Positions 32,801-47,800 of a stretch of DNA of 64,000 nucleotides are shown here, one piece after another. The notes beneath the pieces were generated by a model. The model did no database searches. It saw only the letters and a program-made list of their open reading frames with translations, and was not told the DNA's origin. Within the stretch, counting starts at the first letter, position 1; each line of letters begins with the position of its first letter. Origin of the DNA: Phoronis australis (lineage: Eukaryota > Phoronida > Phoronidae); NCBI GenBank assembly GCA_002633005.1, contig NMRA01000176.1, positions 503,152 to 567,151 of the forward strand. The letters are read 5' to 3'. Position numbers and translations under genes: made by a program.

Positions 32801-35800
32801 CATAAATCATAGACAACGCACTATAGTCTATGGCTGCATAACATCGCTAGAGCGCGCAGCACGTGGAAAGTGAGGACGGTCGAGGCCTTACAAGCCTCAA
32901 CCGAGTTCCCTCTGCGTAGTAACAGGTTGACACCATTGCATCAAAGGAAGTTGGACAAAAATCCACTTCGCTTCTTATTTCGCAAGAGGTCCAGCAAACG
33001 TCTCATATCATGGTCTCCAAGACTGGATGGCCTGTTTTACGCGTACAGTGGCAAACGTGCTTTTTTAAAGAGCCAGCATGAAGACCTCATATTGGAATAA
33101 TCGACAATCAAACTCTCGTAACATGGTCTTCATTCTGACACGACGGTACGCATCACTCATCTGATGGCACTTGCCACTTTGAGGGCCATTAAATATTAAT
33201 CAAGCCTATGTTATCGTCGAATATTGACATAAATGTGCTTTTTGGAAATGTCCAGAGGCAACCCAGGTGTTACGGGCCGTTACATGTACATGTATGTCCT
33301 GGGCCTCGTCTGGAATGCTAGGTATTACGGGCCATTTCGAAACAGATTGTACGTGTAGTTTGCACTTCAGTCCACTTGCTAGTGAAAGGTGGTCCTTGCT
33401 TACATAAGCGGGAGGCGGGACTACTTTCCCCACATAGAAAATTCGGGCAAAACAAGAAAAATCGAGCAACGGAAAATCCAATTATGAAGTACTTGAATGG
33501 TATGAAATCTGTGGGTGAAACAGGTGGCGACCGGGGAGGGGTTGAAGCGAAGTTGGTGCCGACTGGAGTGTGGTGTGAAGTGGGTGGCGACCGGAGGGTT
33601 GCGAGGAAAATTTGGTGGTGACCAGGGATTGAATTTGGTGGCGATCAGATTATCCCGGGAAACTGATGACAACGAGGTTTGTGAATTTTGCCTTCAACTT
33701 CATTCGGGCAAAGCTGTGTCATTTACTTGGTTACCGACATACATGATAACATGGTAAAATTATTAGCGTGCTATAAAAAGTCAAACTCAACCCTCAGGTA
33801 CAATTCTTATTGAAATTTAAGGCCCGTGACAGTCCGAAGTGGTGATTATGCCGAGCTACATTGACCACTACCTATGTGTAGTCGGTAAATTATAAACATG
33901 CATGCAACTTTCACTAGGCAAGACGACTACGGAAGCGCCGACCTCAGCACCGCCCCGTGGTTCATTTAAATGTAATTTTGAAATGGGCTTGTGTGGGTTC
34001 AAACACGACGGAAGTGATGATTTCGACTGGACGAGACACAAAGGAAGTACTTCGTCTCAAGATACTGGACCTTCTACCGACCACACCATGAGAAATTCAG
34101 GAGGTACTTGAGTAGAGATCTAATGTTAGATATATCGTTTTCAAGTGAATGCCTGTCGGCTCGATATAAAACATAATTTCGTATAAATTAAGGAAAATAT
34201 GACTTACGCAGAACAACAATTTGCTTTTTAGGAAATGTGTATCTGCATATTTAGATGCAGTTTGTTGATTGTTGAGAATAACACACACCACTAAAAGAAA
34301 TCGTACAGTATACTTGCAAGTTACCTGGAGGCTGCCATCTTGTGACTAGACTAAAAATTAGCTTTACTGGATGCATGCTCGGACCATAGTTTGGTTCAAA
34401 AGCCAATGGTTCGACCTTAATGGTAGACTAGAGGTGTTCTCTTGGGACTATGGTGGCTTAAGTTCCATATAAGGTTCCAGTTGAAAATTTTCGTTGATCA
34501 ACGTAGTCTCGTTTGTAGCCTATAAGGGCATTAGAGTGTGGTGAATAACCGTATATGTGACACATGGTTCTTTATCGGTCAATCAAGTATGCGGTCAAAT
34601 TAGGTATTGTAATCAGCTGAACTTAAAATAACAGTTACAACCTTAACTGACGTAACTTGAGTCAACACGGGATGTTCTCGCCACGTCCACCACTTACAAT
34701 GTCAGTCCAGCAGAAAAGTTTGTTTTGGTTTACGGCACAACTGTGCTTCAGCCAATTTCGTTTACCATAAATCAAACAATGAACAGCGTGGAATGAAAAT
34801 CATTGAACAGCAAGTGAAAAAAAAAACATTTATCTTAGAAAAATGGCTGAAAATGACAGAAATAAGAGACCATTAAAGATATTAAATTATGCATGCGAAT
34901 CAGGGGTCTGCTTCATGGAAGTGACCTATAAGACTAAAGACAGAAATTAGGTCTTACGCTTCCTTTTCACAATTACCAAAAATAGGTTTAGGCATGTCAG
35001 TATTAGCCCATCACTGGCTGGAAATAATTTGTACACATTGCCTCAGGAAGTAGCAGTTACTTTCATATTCTCAGCTACTTTGTTCTCGCGCAAAAGTTAG
35101 TTTTATTCATTTTTCAGAAATAGTTATGTGGAGCGTAAATATCTGGCTTAAGTCTTAAGTCACGTTTCTTGTATTATACTCCAGATAGCAGGTTAATATG
35201 GTACAAAATCTAACCAAATGGCTCCATTTTGGGGTTGTTCAACACGTTCTAATGCGAAAGGAGATGCTGGAAACGAGACTAAATGACACGCAGAAATCTG
35301 TGTGTGGAAATCAGAGTGCACGCCTCTGTGTCGGCATGTGTAGTGATACATGTACACATAATACAGCAATGAGCCTACACAAGTGATTTGTTTCGTTTGA
35401 AAAAATCCCGGAACTTGTGTTTACATGTAATATGTATCGATTTAGTCTGTCCTTAAGGTAGCAGCAACCGCCAGCTATAAAAAATGTTATATAGATGGAG
35501 CTTTATATTTCTCAGTCCGAAAATTTGAATCCTATTGTCCAACCCGTCGGAATTTAGTCGAATGAAACATTGTACTTCGTTTTATTAATAGGCAAGAAGT
35601 CATGTTTACTGGATAACTTCACAGCCCCACCTCTTGTAGTAGCCTACTTGGAAAGAATGTACGAATTTCAATGGCTGCTTTTGATTGACGTCACCGATTC
35701 CACCGGGCGAGCGTCCCGTAACGCTAGGACCTACCCTAGGACTTAGCTATATACTAGCCAAAGTCACGTGTTCTCATTAAAATGCATGGCAATATCTCAC

Positions 35801-38800
35801 GTAATCTCGCGAAGTCTTGCTTTTTAGCTAGGTCCTAGCGTTACTGAACTCTATCCTGAAAACATCACGTTTGACAACTGTACTGCTAAATACATAATTC
35901 CAATTACCGGGTCAATCGACTACGACATCGGTTGGTTCTTCCGGCTTACAAACCATTCAGATGTCACCGCTGGTCGAACCGGCGAAACCGGCGAAATCAA
36001 TCAGCCACTGAATTAGTACCACCTCTTGTGGTCTTTTCCTCGAAATTGTTATGATGTACATTACCAAGTTGGTGAAGATATTTATATAAAATATAAATTA
36101 TGTACACCAGTGTCGTAGCAAGAATTAATGTCCCACAGGGCGGTATGTAACCGACACTGCCCTCTTCCCCTCTGCACTCCACTCGCGGCCAATTTCATGC
36201 CAATCCTCCCCACAGATAAATTCCATGTCGAAAAATTCAGTAGGCATTGCAGGTCAGTAGTTGGAGTTCCAGATTCCCACATGTATTTCGTAATACCCAG
36301 GCAATCATCAAATTTAACAAAAGTGTCCTCTCTCTCTGAACTCGGCCTTAACAGTTGATGTTTGGAGGGGAGTGGATACAAAACTGAATGTAACACGAAA
36401 GATATCTCCAGGGGTCGCCACCGCTGTCGCTCCCCTCCGTCGCAGCCAATTTCGTCCCGCCATTATCTTGGATCGTTTCAAACTGCGCAGTCCCGTCTCC
36501 GTGGGTGTCACCAATCATGTCGCCTATCACCACCAAAATTCTCGCCGCCTTTTGCCCCTGCCACCAATTTCAATTCCCCGCTTTTCTCTTTTGAGCTTCC
36601 ACCGGGTGGCGAGAGGGCAGTCCACCCACCCCGCCTCATCGTTACGTCAATGGATTACAATGACTGAGTCACGTCTGCATGCATCCACACATAATCTAAA
36701 AAAGTTTTTCAATATTTTTGTTTCACGCCTTTTTTGCACTGAACTTAGGTCACCGACCGAATATTTGCGACTGAAATATTATCTATAATTTCACATTTAA
36801 TGGCAGGTTACTACATGTTCATTGAGACATCTACTCCACGTGCTAAGGGAGATACGGCAAAACTCATTTCTCCGAAATTCGCTGCACCAAAAGGTGGCTG
36901 TCTGGTGTTTTACTACCACATGTATGGGGCTTCAACTGGCGAACTCGTTGTCAGCACTCGAGTTGGAACAACAGACCGAAAGAGGTGGAGTGAGAAAGGT
37001 AAAATAATTAATTCAGAAATCTTGATTTTTTACGAAGAATTCTCTGTTTAGTGAAATGCGAGGACAATAAAGTTGGTGAAAATATGACAGATACATAAAA
37101 GTAATATAACACGTTGGTTAGCCACAACAATAACACATTACTGCGCAACACGCAGCCAATTTTAAACAATTGTTTTTGACACCCTGCTGAAGTCCCACAA
37201 TACCACGTTTGTAATAGTTTTAACTCGTATGCTACCTATATGTAACTACACTAATAAGTTGGCTTCGACAAAATCAGCCGCAGACATACGTAGTGACTGC
37301 ACTATACCATGCAAAATAAATTTTTGAGACGAGGCATTATTAATATGCTTAATGACATGAGTGGTTCATAAAAGTTACCTTAAATTGGAATTTCATGTTA
37401 CTCCACATTTGCTATGTTGGTCAATTCTCATAAACGAAACAGTCACGAAGAACCATAAAAATGATCAGATTTGGCTAACTTCAAAACCTCATTACTCAGA
37501 AATGACTGAATTAATTCATGCTGATTTTACGCAATGTTCTCCAAAACGCAATAAGGAATTGTTTTAAAATGTTCTCCGCTTTTGCATAAAGGGCCATCAA
37601 GGGTAGGTTTTCATGAAAAATCATAAGTTGCATAAAACAAAATCATATTTTAAAAGATTATTACAGCATTTTAGATATGATCCTAAAATTTAGATTACAT
37701 AAAACATAGTCATGCTATTCATTCCGCTGCATTGCTAAATTTTACTACAAATGCACTTTCTCGTGACCTAATTTATGGCAAATTTCCAAAAAGTCAACGT
37801 TTAAATTCTACAAACTTTGTATGTTCAGAAACATATACCTTTACCGAGTTAAATTCCGTGGTCTTGTTGCACAGTCTTGTCAATATAATCCTCAAATATC
37901 ACTCCCGGATATGTCTTGACTCGCGTAAGTTTTCACCTAGGGGGATTTCATAGAGTTTTGGAGTCATACTGTATTACGTCAACTCTTTCACACACTGAAC
38001 TACCGGCTATTTAGAACCTTACGTTCTGTGCGGTTAGTGAGAAATGTAAACCAATTGGCTTGCCAAGCATCTACATGTACATGTGCAATAATTCTACCTC
38101 AATTGATCTCTAGTAGAAAACAAAATTAAGTGAAAACGTTACCAGGTTTCGTTTTCGGGGAGTTGTATATCCGTCCAAATTTGAAAGATATTATTGCAAA
38201 CTTTCTAACAAACAAACACACAAAGAAACAATCTTATAAATAAACACTATCACATAACTGGGTGTACAGGGTAAGAACTGATTCAAATCGCAACTATTGC
38301 AACAACGACGCCTTGTCGTAAAACATGTTAATTAACATATGCCTTTTAAACCTATTAATTTACTTTAATTTGAAAAGGACTCAATATCAACTCGTGGACC
38401 AGAGCTGAAGTTGATCTGCCTTCTGGCGATTTCCAAGTAGTGTTTCAAGGTGTGACAGGAACTAGCTACCAGGGCGATATAGCCATAGACGACATATTGA
38501 TGGTACCTATACCTTGTACAAGTGAGTGTGGCTTCAAAGCTATTCATTAAATTCCCATAGCTGGAGACTCAAGAGCTATGCTTTGAAAGACCTGCACAAA
38601 TGCAAAAATTGAGTAGCAAGTTGTATAAAAAGATGCTCTTGAGTCGTCCTATGGCACCACTCCAAGACAATAATCTCAAACACTCAATACTTTTGAGATA
38701 GTATGCGTGTGCGTGTGTGTGTGTGCGTGTGTGTGCGTGTGCGTGCGTGCACGTGTGGTGGTCCAGAGGACTTTGTAATCGAATGCTGAAAGACGGGTAA

Positions 38801-41800
38801 CAAATCAGCCAGTGTAAATGTATTTGTCCGTCCCATTTCTTTTGTTTAAGGCTTTCTACACACGGTGATGTCAGGGGGCTCAAAAGCGTGATTGATTAAG
38901 ATATCGCGAGTGGTTGGTGAAATGCGTTCTTGAACACACATTTCCCATGGTTTAAGAACATGTAAATGTCATCTGGGGAAGTTTACAGAGTGAATGAAGA
39001 CTACAGATCTTTACAACAAAATCGCACTGCCACCCTCATCATCACAAGCAATTTATCGTTGTTACTAAATAAGAACAACGGCCGTCACCCGGCACCACGA
39101 CGACCACCTTGTTACCATCATCAACACGGTTTACACTTCCACCACCACCATCAATACTAACGCCATTACAACCAATACCCCTACCATCACCCCTACCACC
39201 ACCACCCCATCATCGCTCTAGCCACTACCACCACCAACAGCAGCTGTAGCAACACTATCATAAATACCACCACCACCTCCTCAGCACCCCCACCGGTAGC
39301 GTCACCACCACTACCACCACCACCATCCCTTCCACAGCAACCCATACCTGCAATCGGTATTCTAAGCACTATCCAACACTATAAGTACACGATATCTTAT
39401 CTCTTTTAGTTAAACAATCTTTTTCATTACTTTTTGACGTCAGTATAAAATGTATATTTTGATCACAGCCACAACACCAGCACCACCAAGAACGTCTGTT
39501 TCTCATACAACCGAGCCATCGACTGGCGTGATGACGCCATCCACGGTGTTCCGCAGTACTCAGTTCCCTCGAACTGTGCTTTTTGCGTGCGATTTTGAAC
39601 TTGACTTCTGCAAAGGAAAGAGTAGTGGTTCACTGATTTTCAAACGCAAACAAGGAAAATCGTCGACAAGCGGAACAACTGGACCAGTAGCAGACCATAC
39701 AACTGGAACTTCTGATGGTAAACAATGGCTTCATCGCTTCACGAGCTAATCGGCATCCAATATTTACCGCCTTTACTAAATTATTCTTTCCGCCTTGATA
39801 ACGAAATCGATACTAAGTTGTTTTAGCCCTAATAACAGATACTAACGATGACTAAATATGTTCTACAAATAGTGCACTGTAACCCCCAAATATCAAAAGT
39901 TTGGAACACTTATGACAGAACAGTCAAAGAAAATGTGAGCTCTCCTCCCACCACTATGCTCACTAACTTCCACTCGGCATCAAGTTTAGTGCCTTCTGTA
40001 AAGCCATCCAAGAGAAACACTGTTTTCAGGTATGTCTTTTATCGATGTTAATGTGCGTTATCCCCTGTCCCTTCCCCGCTACTTACGGCTGTCGTTTTGA
40101 CACTTGAGAACTGATTCAACACAGTAAGTCTTGTTCCAAGGCAGACTTGTCAAAAAATTATAATTTTAACTTTTATTTCATGAATTGCTGATGTTGTGCA
40201 GTATTTTAATTTAAAGGTTTCTACGCTTACATGGATTCGGACAAAGGGTATAATGGTGAAAATGCAGTGTTAAAGATAACGGGAGTAAAAACCGAATCTT
40301 ACCGTTGCCTCAGATTTTTCTACCATATGTACGGAAACCATGTTGGGAAACTGCAGGTGTATGGGATGGACAACGCGGCTATTTCAGCACGGACCAATCT
40401 CTTCGTAGTACAAGGTACTTGTGTTAAAATCAATTATGTCTACAATGCAACACTCTACGTGTACACTTGTGAATATGGTACACCATATTTACCTAATCAC
40501 CTTCATACAGTAGACCTGCATCGATCACCATTAACGGAGGTTATTAAATGGTTTGCACTTCCGACCAAAGGGGGCACAGAACAGTTCTCACAGGGGTTTG
40601 CCTGTCAGAACACACGTCAATGCACTCTTCACCCTTTCTTCACTTTGTCCAAAACTACATGCAAATAAGGAAATGTTTTGAGTCATTTCACATCACAAGC
40701 CCTACAGATGAGCACAGAAACTTTATTCTCTCTTGTATTTTTGACCCATTCACTCCCAGTGGAAACCAAGCCGAACTAAGAAAAATGAGGGCAAAAAAAT
40801 GCAAAATCGGCACTTTTCACCCCAAAATCACCACTTTCCTGCCGATGCTCGACTAAAGCCAACATTAGATTCCGAAAGCAAATTTCCTACCGATTCCAAA
40901 AATGTGGTCCAAAAGTACTGTCAACCAACTAGTTTTTTTGCAAATCTGGCTTGTTTGAGGGCTACCTGAAATCGCGGCCAATTTATCAGTTGCTACACAG
41001 CAATGCACAACTGCAACAGGGGGCCACCATCTTGAAGAAGAGTGCAGCTACAGCCGAGAAACTGGCCTTTTTCATTCCCAGCATGTTCACAAATACAACA
41101 AAGAAACATTCACTTGGCCTACACACAATACCTAATTGAAATTTGCCCCCAAGCCTGGCCTAGCCCTAGATTTTAACATTTTGGGAGTGCAAATTGACCG
41201 CGGCCACAACCTAACTATTCAGTGCCACCAAACCACGTTACCGAGCGCTGGCGGCCGGAACGAGGCTACAGAAATTTCTTTCACCCATACAGAGTTGACT
41301 AATTTTGTTCGAATGACCCTCCGCTACGATATATTTTGTAAAATGGTTTACACACCGGATACAGCAGTTGAGTTTAATTGCTGTGTAATTTACGAAGTCC
41401 AAGTTAACGCAGTCAGGTCACGCCCACTATAGGTACTGTTGTGACTGTGACGATCCAACAAGACCAAAACTAGTATGGTGGAAGACCTTTAAAAATGTAC
41501 TACTACAACGGATTCTCTACGATGTGTTGCGTTATTTGTTTACTAAAATGTTACCAAATACAGCCGCATTATCAAAATGAGTCCTACGGAAGCAAAGGAA
41601 CTCTTGATCATGAAAGCATCTGTAGGCCTATATCCACAAGGCATTGAGCCATCCTTGATTAACCAAGCCAATTGACACATCAAGTCTGCTCTTCAAACGT
41701 GTAATCGATTCAGTCACGCGAACCTTAGCTCCAGTATTTGTTCTGCAATCGCACTTTGACGCTCAGTGACCACTAGACTAAGTGCCCGGTAAGCTATTTC

Positions 41801-44800
41801 ATAGCACACAGATGTTAGGGAAACTACCTCCGCGCAGTTTGACTGCACATTTGCACCGGAGGCATCCTCAGCTTCTGATCGTCTCCAATGCACTATATAT
41901 AATACTACAAGGTATCGCACTCCGTACAAGGAATTCCACGGGTGCTTCACTTCAACCGTCCATATCAAACATAAAACTCAATAAATTTACACAAAACAGG
42001 GTTTAAAAAAATCATTAGTAATTGGTCTTTCTTGTAATACCATTCACGGTGTCCTGCTCGAGTGAGATCGCAACAAATTCGTGGTCAAAACACAAAAATG
42101 TTCCCAAAATGCCTACGCATCTGTCCTCCTTTGACTGTTCGAGGTCAAGGACGGTACGGCAATTGCCGATTTGTCACGGAGTGTCACGACATCGATAATT
42201 CCACCCAAAGCCAGACCATTCGTAACTTTCCGCGATGAACCGGCAATTGCCATACATCCGTAACTTATCGGATAATTCCGTACCGTCCTTGACCTCGAAC
42301 CGTCAAAGGAGGACCGATGCGTGGGCTTTTGGGAACATTTTCGTGCTTTGACCGCGAATTTGTTGTGATGTCACTGGAGCAGGACACCGTGAATGGTATT
42401 ACAAAAAAATAAAATTACTAGCGGTTTGTTGCAACCCCTGTTTTGCATAAATTTATTGAGTTGTGTGTTTGATACGGACGGCTGAAGTGAAGTAACAGTG
42501 CCATTCCTTGTTCCGAGTGTCATACCTTGTTGTAATATTCTGCGTTGGATAGACAAAATCAAAGTCTGAGTTTGACGGGATGATTTTTTTACTAAGTTCA
42601 CTTGGAGCCTCAATGAAAACTTTGAATCCTTGTGAGAACCGTGTGAGAACTCTTAATAGAAATTGTTCCGTTTGTTCTTATCCATGCATGAATATCCAAT
42701 TCTTGTTTTGTGTATCAGTATGATCCTTGTCAGTGACTGAATACACTCCTTGAAACTCTACTGACTCGGTGATCTGCCTAAAATACTTGATTCGCCAAAG
42801 TTACTGAGCTTCCTCGTCGCCTAACTTTTTCTTTTGAGAATGACGCTTATTTTTGCACCAGAAATATTTATATTCTAAGATATGACTAAACATCACATGG
42901 ACACTGGTCAAGGCATAAGTACACCGGTGTGGGTGCTTCGTAAAATCAACCCACCTAAAGTTGACCACTCCAAGACATGTTTTGATGATCATATCCTGTT
43001 TGTCAGAGCTACACTGGGAAATTAGCAGAACTAAAGCTTTTCTGAAGAAATTGCGCAATACTTAAGTTTATGACAACAAGTTGTTTACAATAACAAGTCC
43101 TGTTCTAAAATGTTTGTGACTTTCAAAATAATTTACTGATATTAATTAACACATTTGTTCATAAAGTTTATTATTAATTTATAATGAATTGTTACATAAT
43201 TCTAACATTTTGCATCAAAAATGTTACACTTGTAGTATTATATATAGTGTATTAGGGACGATCAGAAGCTGAGGACGCCGGTGATTTGCAATGTTGGTGG
43301 TCACCGTTGGTCATGTAAGAAATTAGGAATAAGTAGTTTTACGTTGTCAGTAGATTCGAGGTCATCTTTGTGTAAGTCACAAGCGCTGTAGCCCATTTCT
43401 GTTCCATGTGTATACATTGTGGTTGTTACTTCCCATTAGATTCTATTAAAAAATAAAACAGGTTAAACTATGGATAATTGCATCGCATGAGAACCAGGTG
43501 CATTGTGCAACCATAGATTAAAAAATGAATCTTGATTTATGCTAAAATTATCCGTTTACGCTGTCGTTCGTAAGCAGTGTTTGTGGGACAAAGATGGCCA
43601 GAAATCGTTGTTTTTACATGATCTCATCCGCAAAGTGATTGGATGATATTATAAGATTGGTTGACGTGCCGAAACTATCCATTTGTGATGCCATATTAAC
43701 AACGTATATTAGGCAAATCCCTGTGAGTCAAAAAACTCCCAGTAGACTACTTGGTTGGTCGTCAATGCAGTAATGTCTTGTTGCTTTTTTAATTCCAACT
43801 GGCAGTGCTCGGTAGTTATAGTAGTCATTTTGTGACCAACTTTTTCACTTCATTTCAATGAAGTTAAGTCGTTGTCGTAATTTCTTCCCTCTTCTGGAAG
43901 AACTTTCGCCTATTTCAATTAGATTTGTCGTCCTCTGACTTCATAATAGTACGTGCTCTGTTGTTCACAATTCAGCACGCAGTGATGATCAGGGGAGGTA
44001 AGTCTTGAAAATTCACACTTCCTACAGGGTCTCAGGGAAAGTCGTGGATAATGCAGGAGGTTGACTTGGCCTCAGATATAGCAAAGATCTACTTCAAGGC
44101 AACAGTTGGCGGAACGTTCGCCAGCAACAGCGAGGGAGACATAGCTCTTGACGACATCAGAGTATACAGTGGAACTTGTTTTAGCTCAGGTCGGTTTTTT
44201 TAGTTACCGGTAGTACAACAGTCCTATAAGATGATGCTTTACTGAATGTCGTGAATTAATGTTCGTCACTTGCTCGTAATCAGTTTTTTGTAATTTCTTT
44301 GTCGGATGGACACTTGATTTCACAAATAAGGTAAAAGCTAGCCATTCCGCAGTTGAACCACTGAAATGCTTTTTTCGTCGTGAAGCAATCAGTGGAAGCT
44401 ACAGACTGATTTCGTGACGAGTAAAATGAAGCGACCACTACTCGTAAGAACGCGTAATCGGTTCGAAAATTTTGAAATCTTGTCGACCAGTTGACTAACA
44501 GAAGCATGGAAGTGAGTGTAACGTTCCAACGGGCTTAAAGAACTTACTTATATCCGAATTTGCAGTGACAACTTCAGCAGTGACAACTTCAGCAGTGACA
44601 ACTTCAGCAGTGACAACTTCAGCAGCGACGATTACAACAATGCAGCAAACGCTTCCAACAGTGCTTTCTGGAATGTGGAGCTGTGACTTTGAATCGGGAA
44701 TTTGTGGTTTTACGCAAGACTCTTCGGACGAATTTGATTGGATCCGAAATAATGGCACGACACCAAGCTACAATACGGGTCCTTCCGTGGACCATACCAC

Positions 44801-47800
44801 TGGAACTGATAAAGGTTAGAATGATAGAATTTCGGGGTGTTCTTTCTGCCAGTTTGTCACTCGTAACAGGTTGGACACTAATTTCGGAGAGAAATTATAG
44901 GCAAAATTGTTTTTTGTTCAATTCACAAAGGCTCCCAATAATATTTGCATGCTCGCATTTTCTCAAAACCTTGTAGCAGCTGCGTGTATTATAAAGAACG
45001 TAAAAATGATGAGGTCTTGGTTTGATGCTACTTATCTTTTAGTGAAAAATGCACGTATAATCTTAGGCCGCGCATTAGCACAGATAAAATATTGACGCAT
45101 AACAGTTCAATAATACAGGCCAGCTGGCGCATTAACCTACATGTAGTCTCAGCTATGCCTTATATTTTGTAAATAATACGCACTACGTTCAGATTCTAAC
45201 AACACGACAATGTGGAACACGAGATCAAAACCAATGTCAGTGACCAAAACGAAAATGAAGATGATTCCAAATGTGTATTTAAAGCTGCATTTCGAATTGT
45301 TTAGTTAGCTAAGAAAAGAAAATAGATCATGCCAAGAACTGTACGATGACACTTGGCCTACCTCAACATCCTACGCTCCTTGCTGGTTTGACAGTGATTG
45401 TTGCATTATGCCGCACACCCCACAGAATTAACGAGACACAGAATACTGGCTGGACTCCCCCAGTTATTTTGTAATGCGTCTGATTATCTAAGAACGATAT
45501 CAGAGGCTTGAGGCAATTTAAATAACCACAACAGCATGAGGTCTTTGATCCGAACCGCCAATTTCTGGGGTAGGCAAACCAATCAAGTTGCCCAATCTCG
45601 ACTGGTTTGGGTGTCAACGTAGGATTATTGCCATGTTTGGGCTTTTTACTCTCGTATAATCGATCTCACAATATTCGTGAGTGATAAGTGTCTATTTTCG
45701 TTGCCAACTCAAGTTACAAGCAACACGTACATGTGTCATACCTATTTAATGAGAGTAAAAGAGGCCCATTTCCTTTTTACAGGCAGCTAAACATGGTGAA
45801 GTGTAGCTTTAGGTTAGCCGATTAGACCAGTCATTAGTCACGTAACTTGCCGCGCAGCTGATATACAGCCAGTTGAAAGTGCCCCCTCCTCCAAAAATCG
45901 AGTCGACTACAGGTTAGAAGATGTTAACATGACTCCAAACTCCTGCAAATCGGCGCTCAGACTCGATGACCTGTGGGCCAATTGTCTTATAGCCACATTT
46001 TTTCTAAAACGATCCTCAAAATAGAAATATAAAATTTTGCTTGTCTACCAGATTGTGTCCCACATCTACAAGGTGTTCCATTGAAATTGGAACCCAAGTG
46101 TAAAACAGAAATGAAGGAGTCGAGATTCCTGCACCTTCAAAAAAGCTAACCAGCCCGAAGAAAACGAACCCCGACCTTTAAAACGGCGATCAGACAGGAC
46201 ACCCACTTCCAGATTTTCTATTAGAATGAATGCGTTGAGTTCAGAAATTCCGATTCCAGATTCCTCTGTTATAATGATCGATGAGGAGTTGAAGTACACT
46301 TTTTTGAGGACAAGAAATTGGTGACGGTGCAGGTCTTTTGAGTGAATAGTTCTAACGGTGCATTTCAAAACCTGGAAACTGTGCCAAAAATATTGTGCTC
46401 TCGATAAGTAAATCGTAAATTGTAAACGTATTTAAACGAATTATTCAACAATGACACTCTAAATTCGAAATAATGTTTTTGATTTTCATTTTTGAAAATA
46501 TTTTGGGAGAAACTATTGAATAATTTGAAATTAATTAAATATTCATTGAGAAAACAACGTGTTGATAATGTGGAATATATTGAAATTCGCCCAGAGACAA
46601 GTTGCACGAGTTTTACCAATGGAAATCAAATAAGAAAAGTCAATGTAATATAAGTTATGTTTTATTATTGACAATTTATAACAAACAAATCAAAACAACT
46701 GGAAAGTACTTGAAAATGCTTTAACTCAAAGTTTGAGGATACTGACATAGTCTCAGAAAATTTGAAAAATTTCCTGGTTTTCCTGTTTGATCTTCGGGCT
46801 TCCTGTTTTAGAGGGCGGGGTTCGTGGTTCAGAGGATGGGGGTTCGTGTTTCATAGGACGGGGTTCGTGTTTCAGAGGACGGGGTTCGTGTTTCAGAGGA
46901 CGGGGTTCGTGTTTCATAGGACGGGGTTCGTGTTTCAGAGGACGGAGTTCTTGTTTCAGAGGACGGGGTTCGTGTTTCAGAGGACGGGTTCGTGTTTTAG
47001 AGGACGGGGTCCGTGTTTTTCGAGCTGGTTAGCTGTTTCAATGAAGGTGTGGGTCTGTTTTCGACTCCAAAATATCTGTTCGATGGAACACCCTGATGTA
47101 AATAGCTTTAACATTGGATATTTTTGTCCCTTTTACAGTTCGTGAGATACATTTTTTTCTCGACACCTGTCATAAGTAAACGAATAAATCAGCTTTATTT
47201 CTTGATTTTCAATTTGCTTTTTACATTTGGAAACAAAAACTGAGTGACAGGAATGGATGCTTAAATCATGTGCGTTCTGTGCGTATGTTAGGGGCCCATA
47301 CTGTATAACGAAAGGTGAAATCTAACGAGATCACTTGCCACTTCCGTGATGTCAACAGATTCGCAAATTCTAGCCTTACAGAACGCAGCCCTCGGTGATT
47401 AAGCTGTCTGTGGAAAAGTTAATACTAAACTTCTCCAGATCTCTAGACCAACATATTGCTTTTTTCAAGACTCGACGAGAGTACTTGACATCAAGTTACA
47501 ACCTGTTTCTCACGTTTAGTTAGTTATCCAGACGACAGCGATTTTCAGAAGCCTGCTATCAATCTTCTTCCGACGTCACGAGGCAAACGCAAATTATTTA
47601 CAGTGTACATGTATATGTACGGTGAATTAATGCATTGTAAACACTCATCGACTCAAAACTGCATGCTGTCAAGAAATAAAAACATATCACAGCGTTTTGG
47701 CCGATTTTCATCGTATTTCTTCCGAGAATGTAAGAGTCTACACTAACTTTTTAGTATGAATTCCATTTCAAAAGCCAAATACGTTAAAGAATACCAGTCT

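Noticed and set aside
36372-36788. 138-codon plus-strand ORF before exon 6
   Set aside because: It is C-rich, lies in intron 5, has no recognisable domain, and exon 6 is entered from its own acceptor at 36806 in another frame.
39001-39340. His/Thr/Pro-rich coding potential before exon 8
   Set aside because: It is an ACC/CAT simple repeat. The exon 8 acceptor at 39468 gives the correct phase with exon 7.
46805-47019. Possible CRISPR-like array
   Set aside because: The 21-bp units are contiguous with no unique spacers, and this is an animal genome. It is a minisatellite.
46762-47145. 127-codon plus-strand ORF with repeated FQRTGFV units
   Set aside because: It is created by the 21-bp minisatellite, whose unit length is a multiple of three. 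A second frame is open too, and there are no splice or domain signals.
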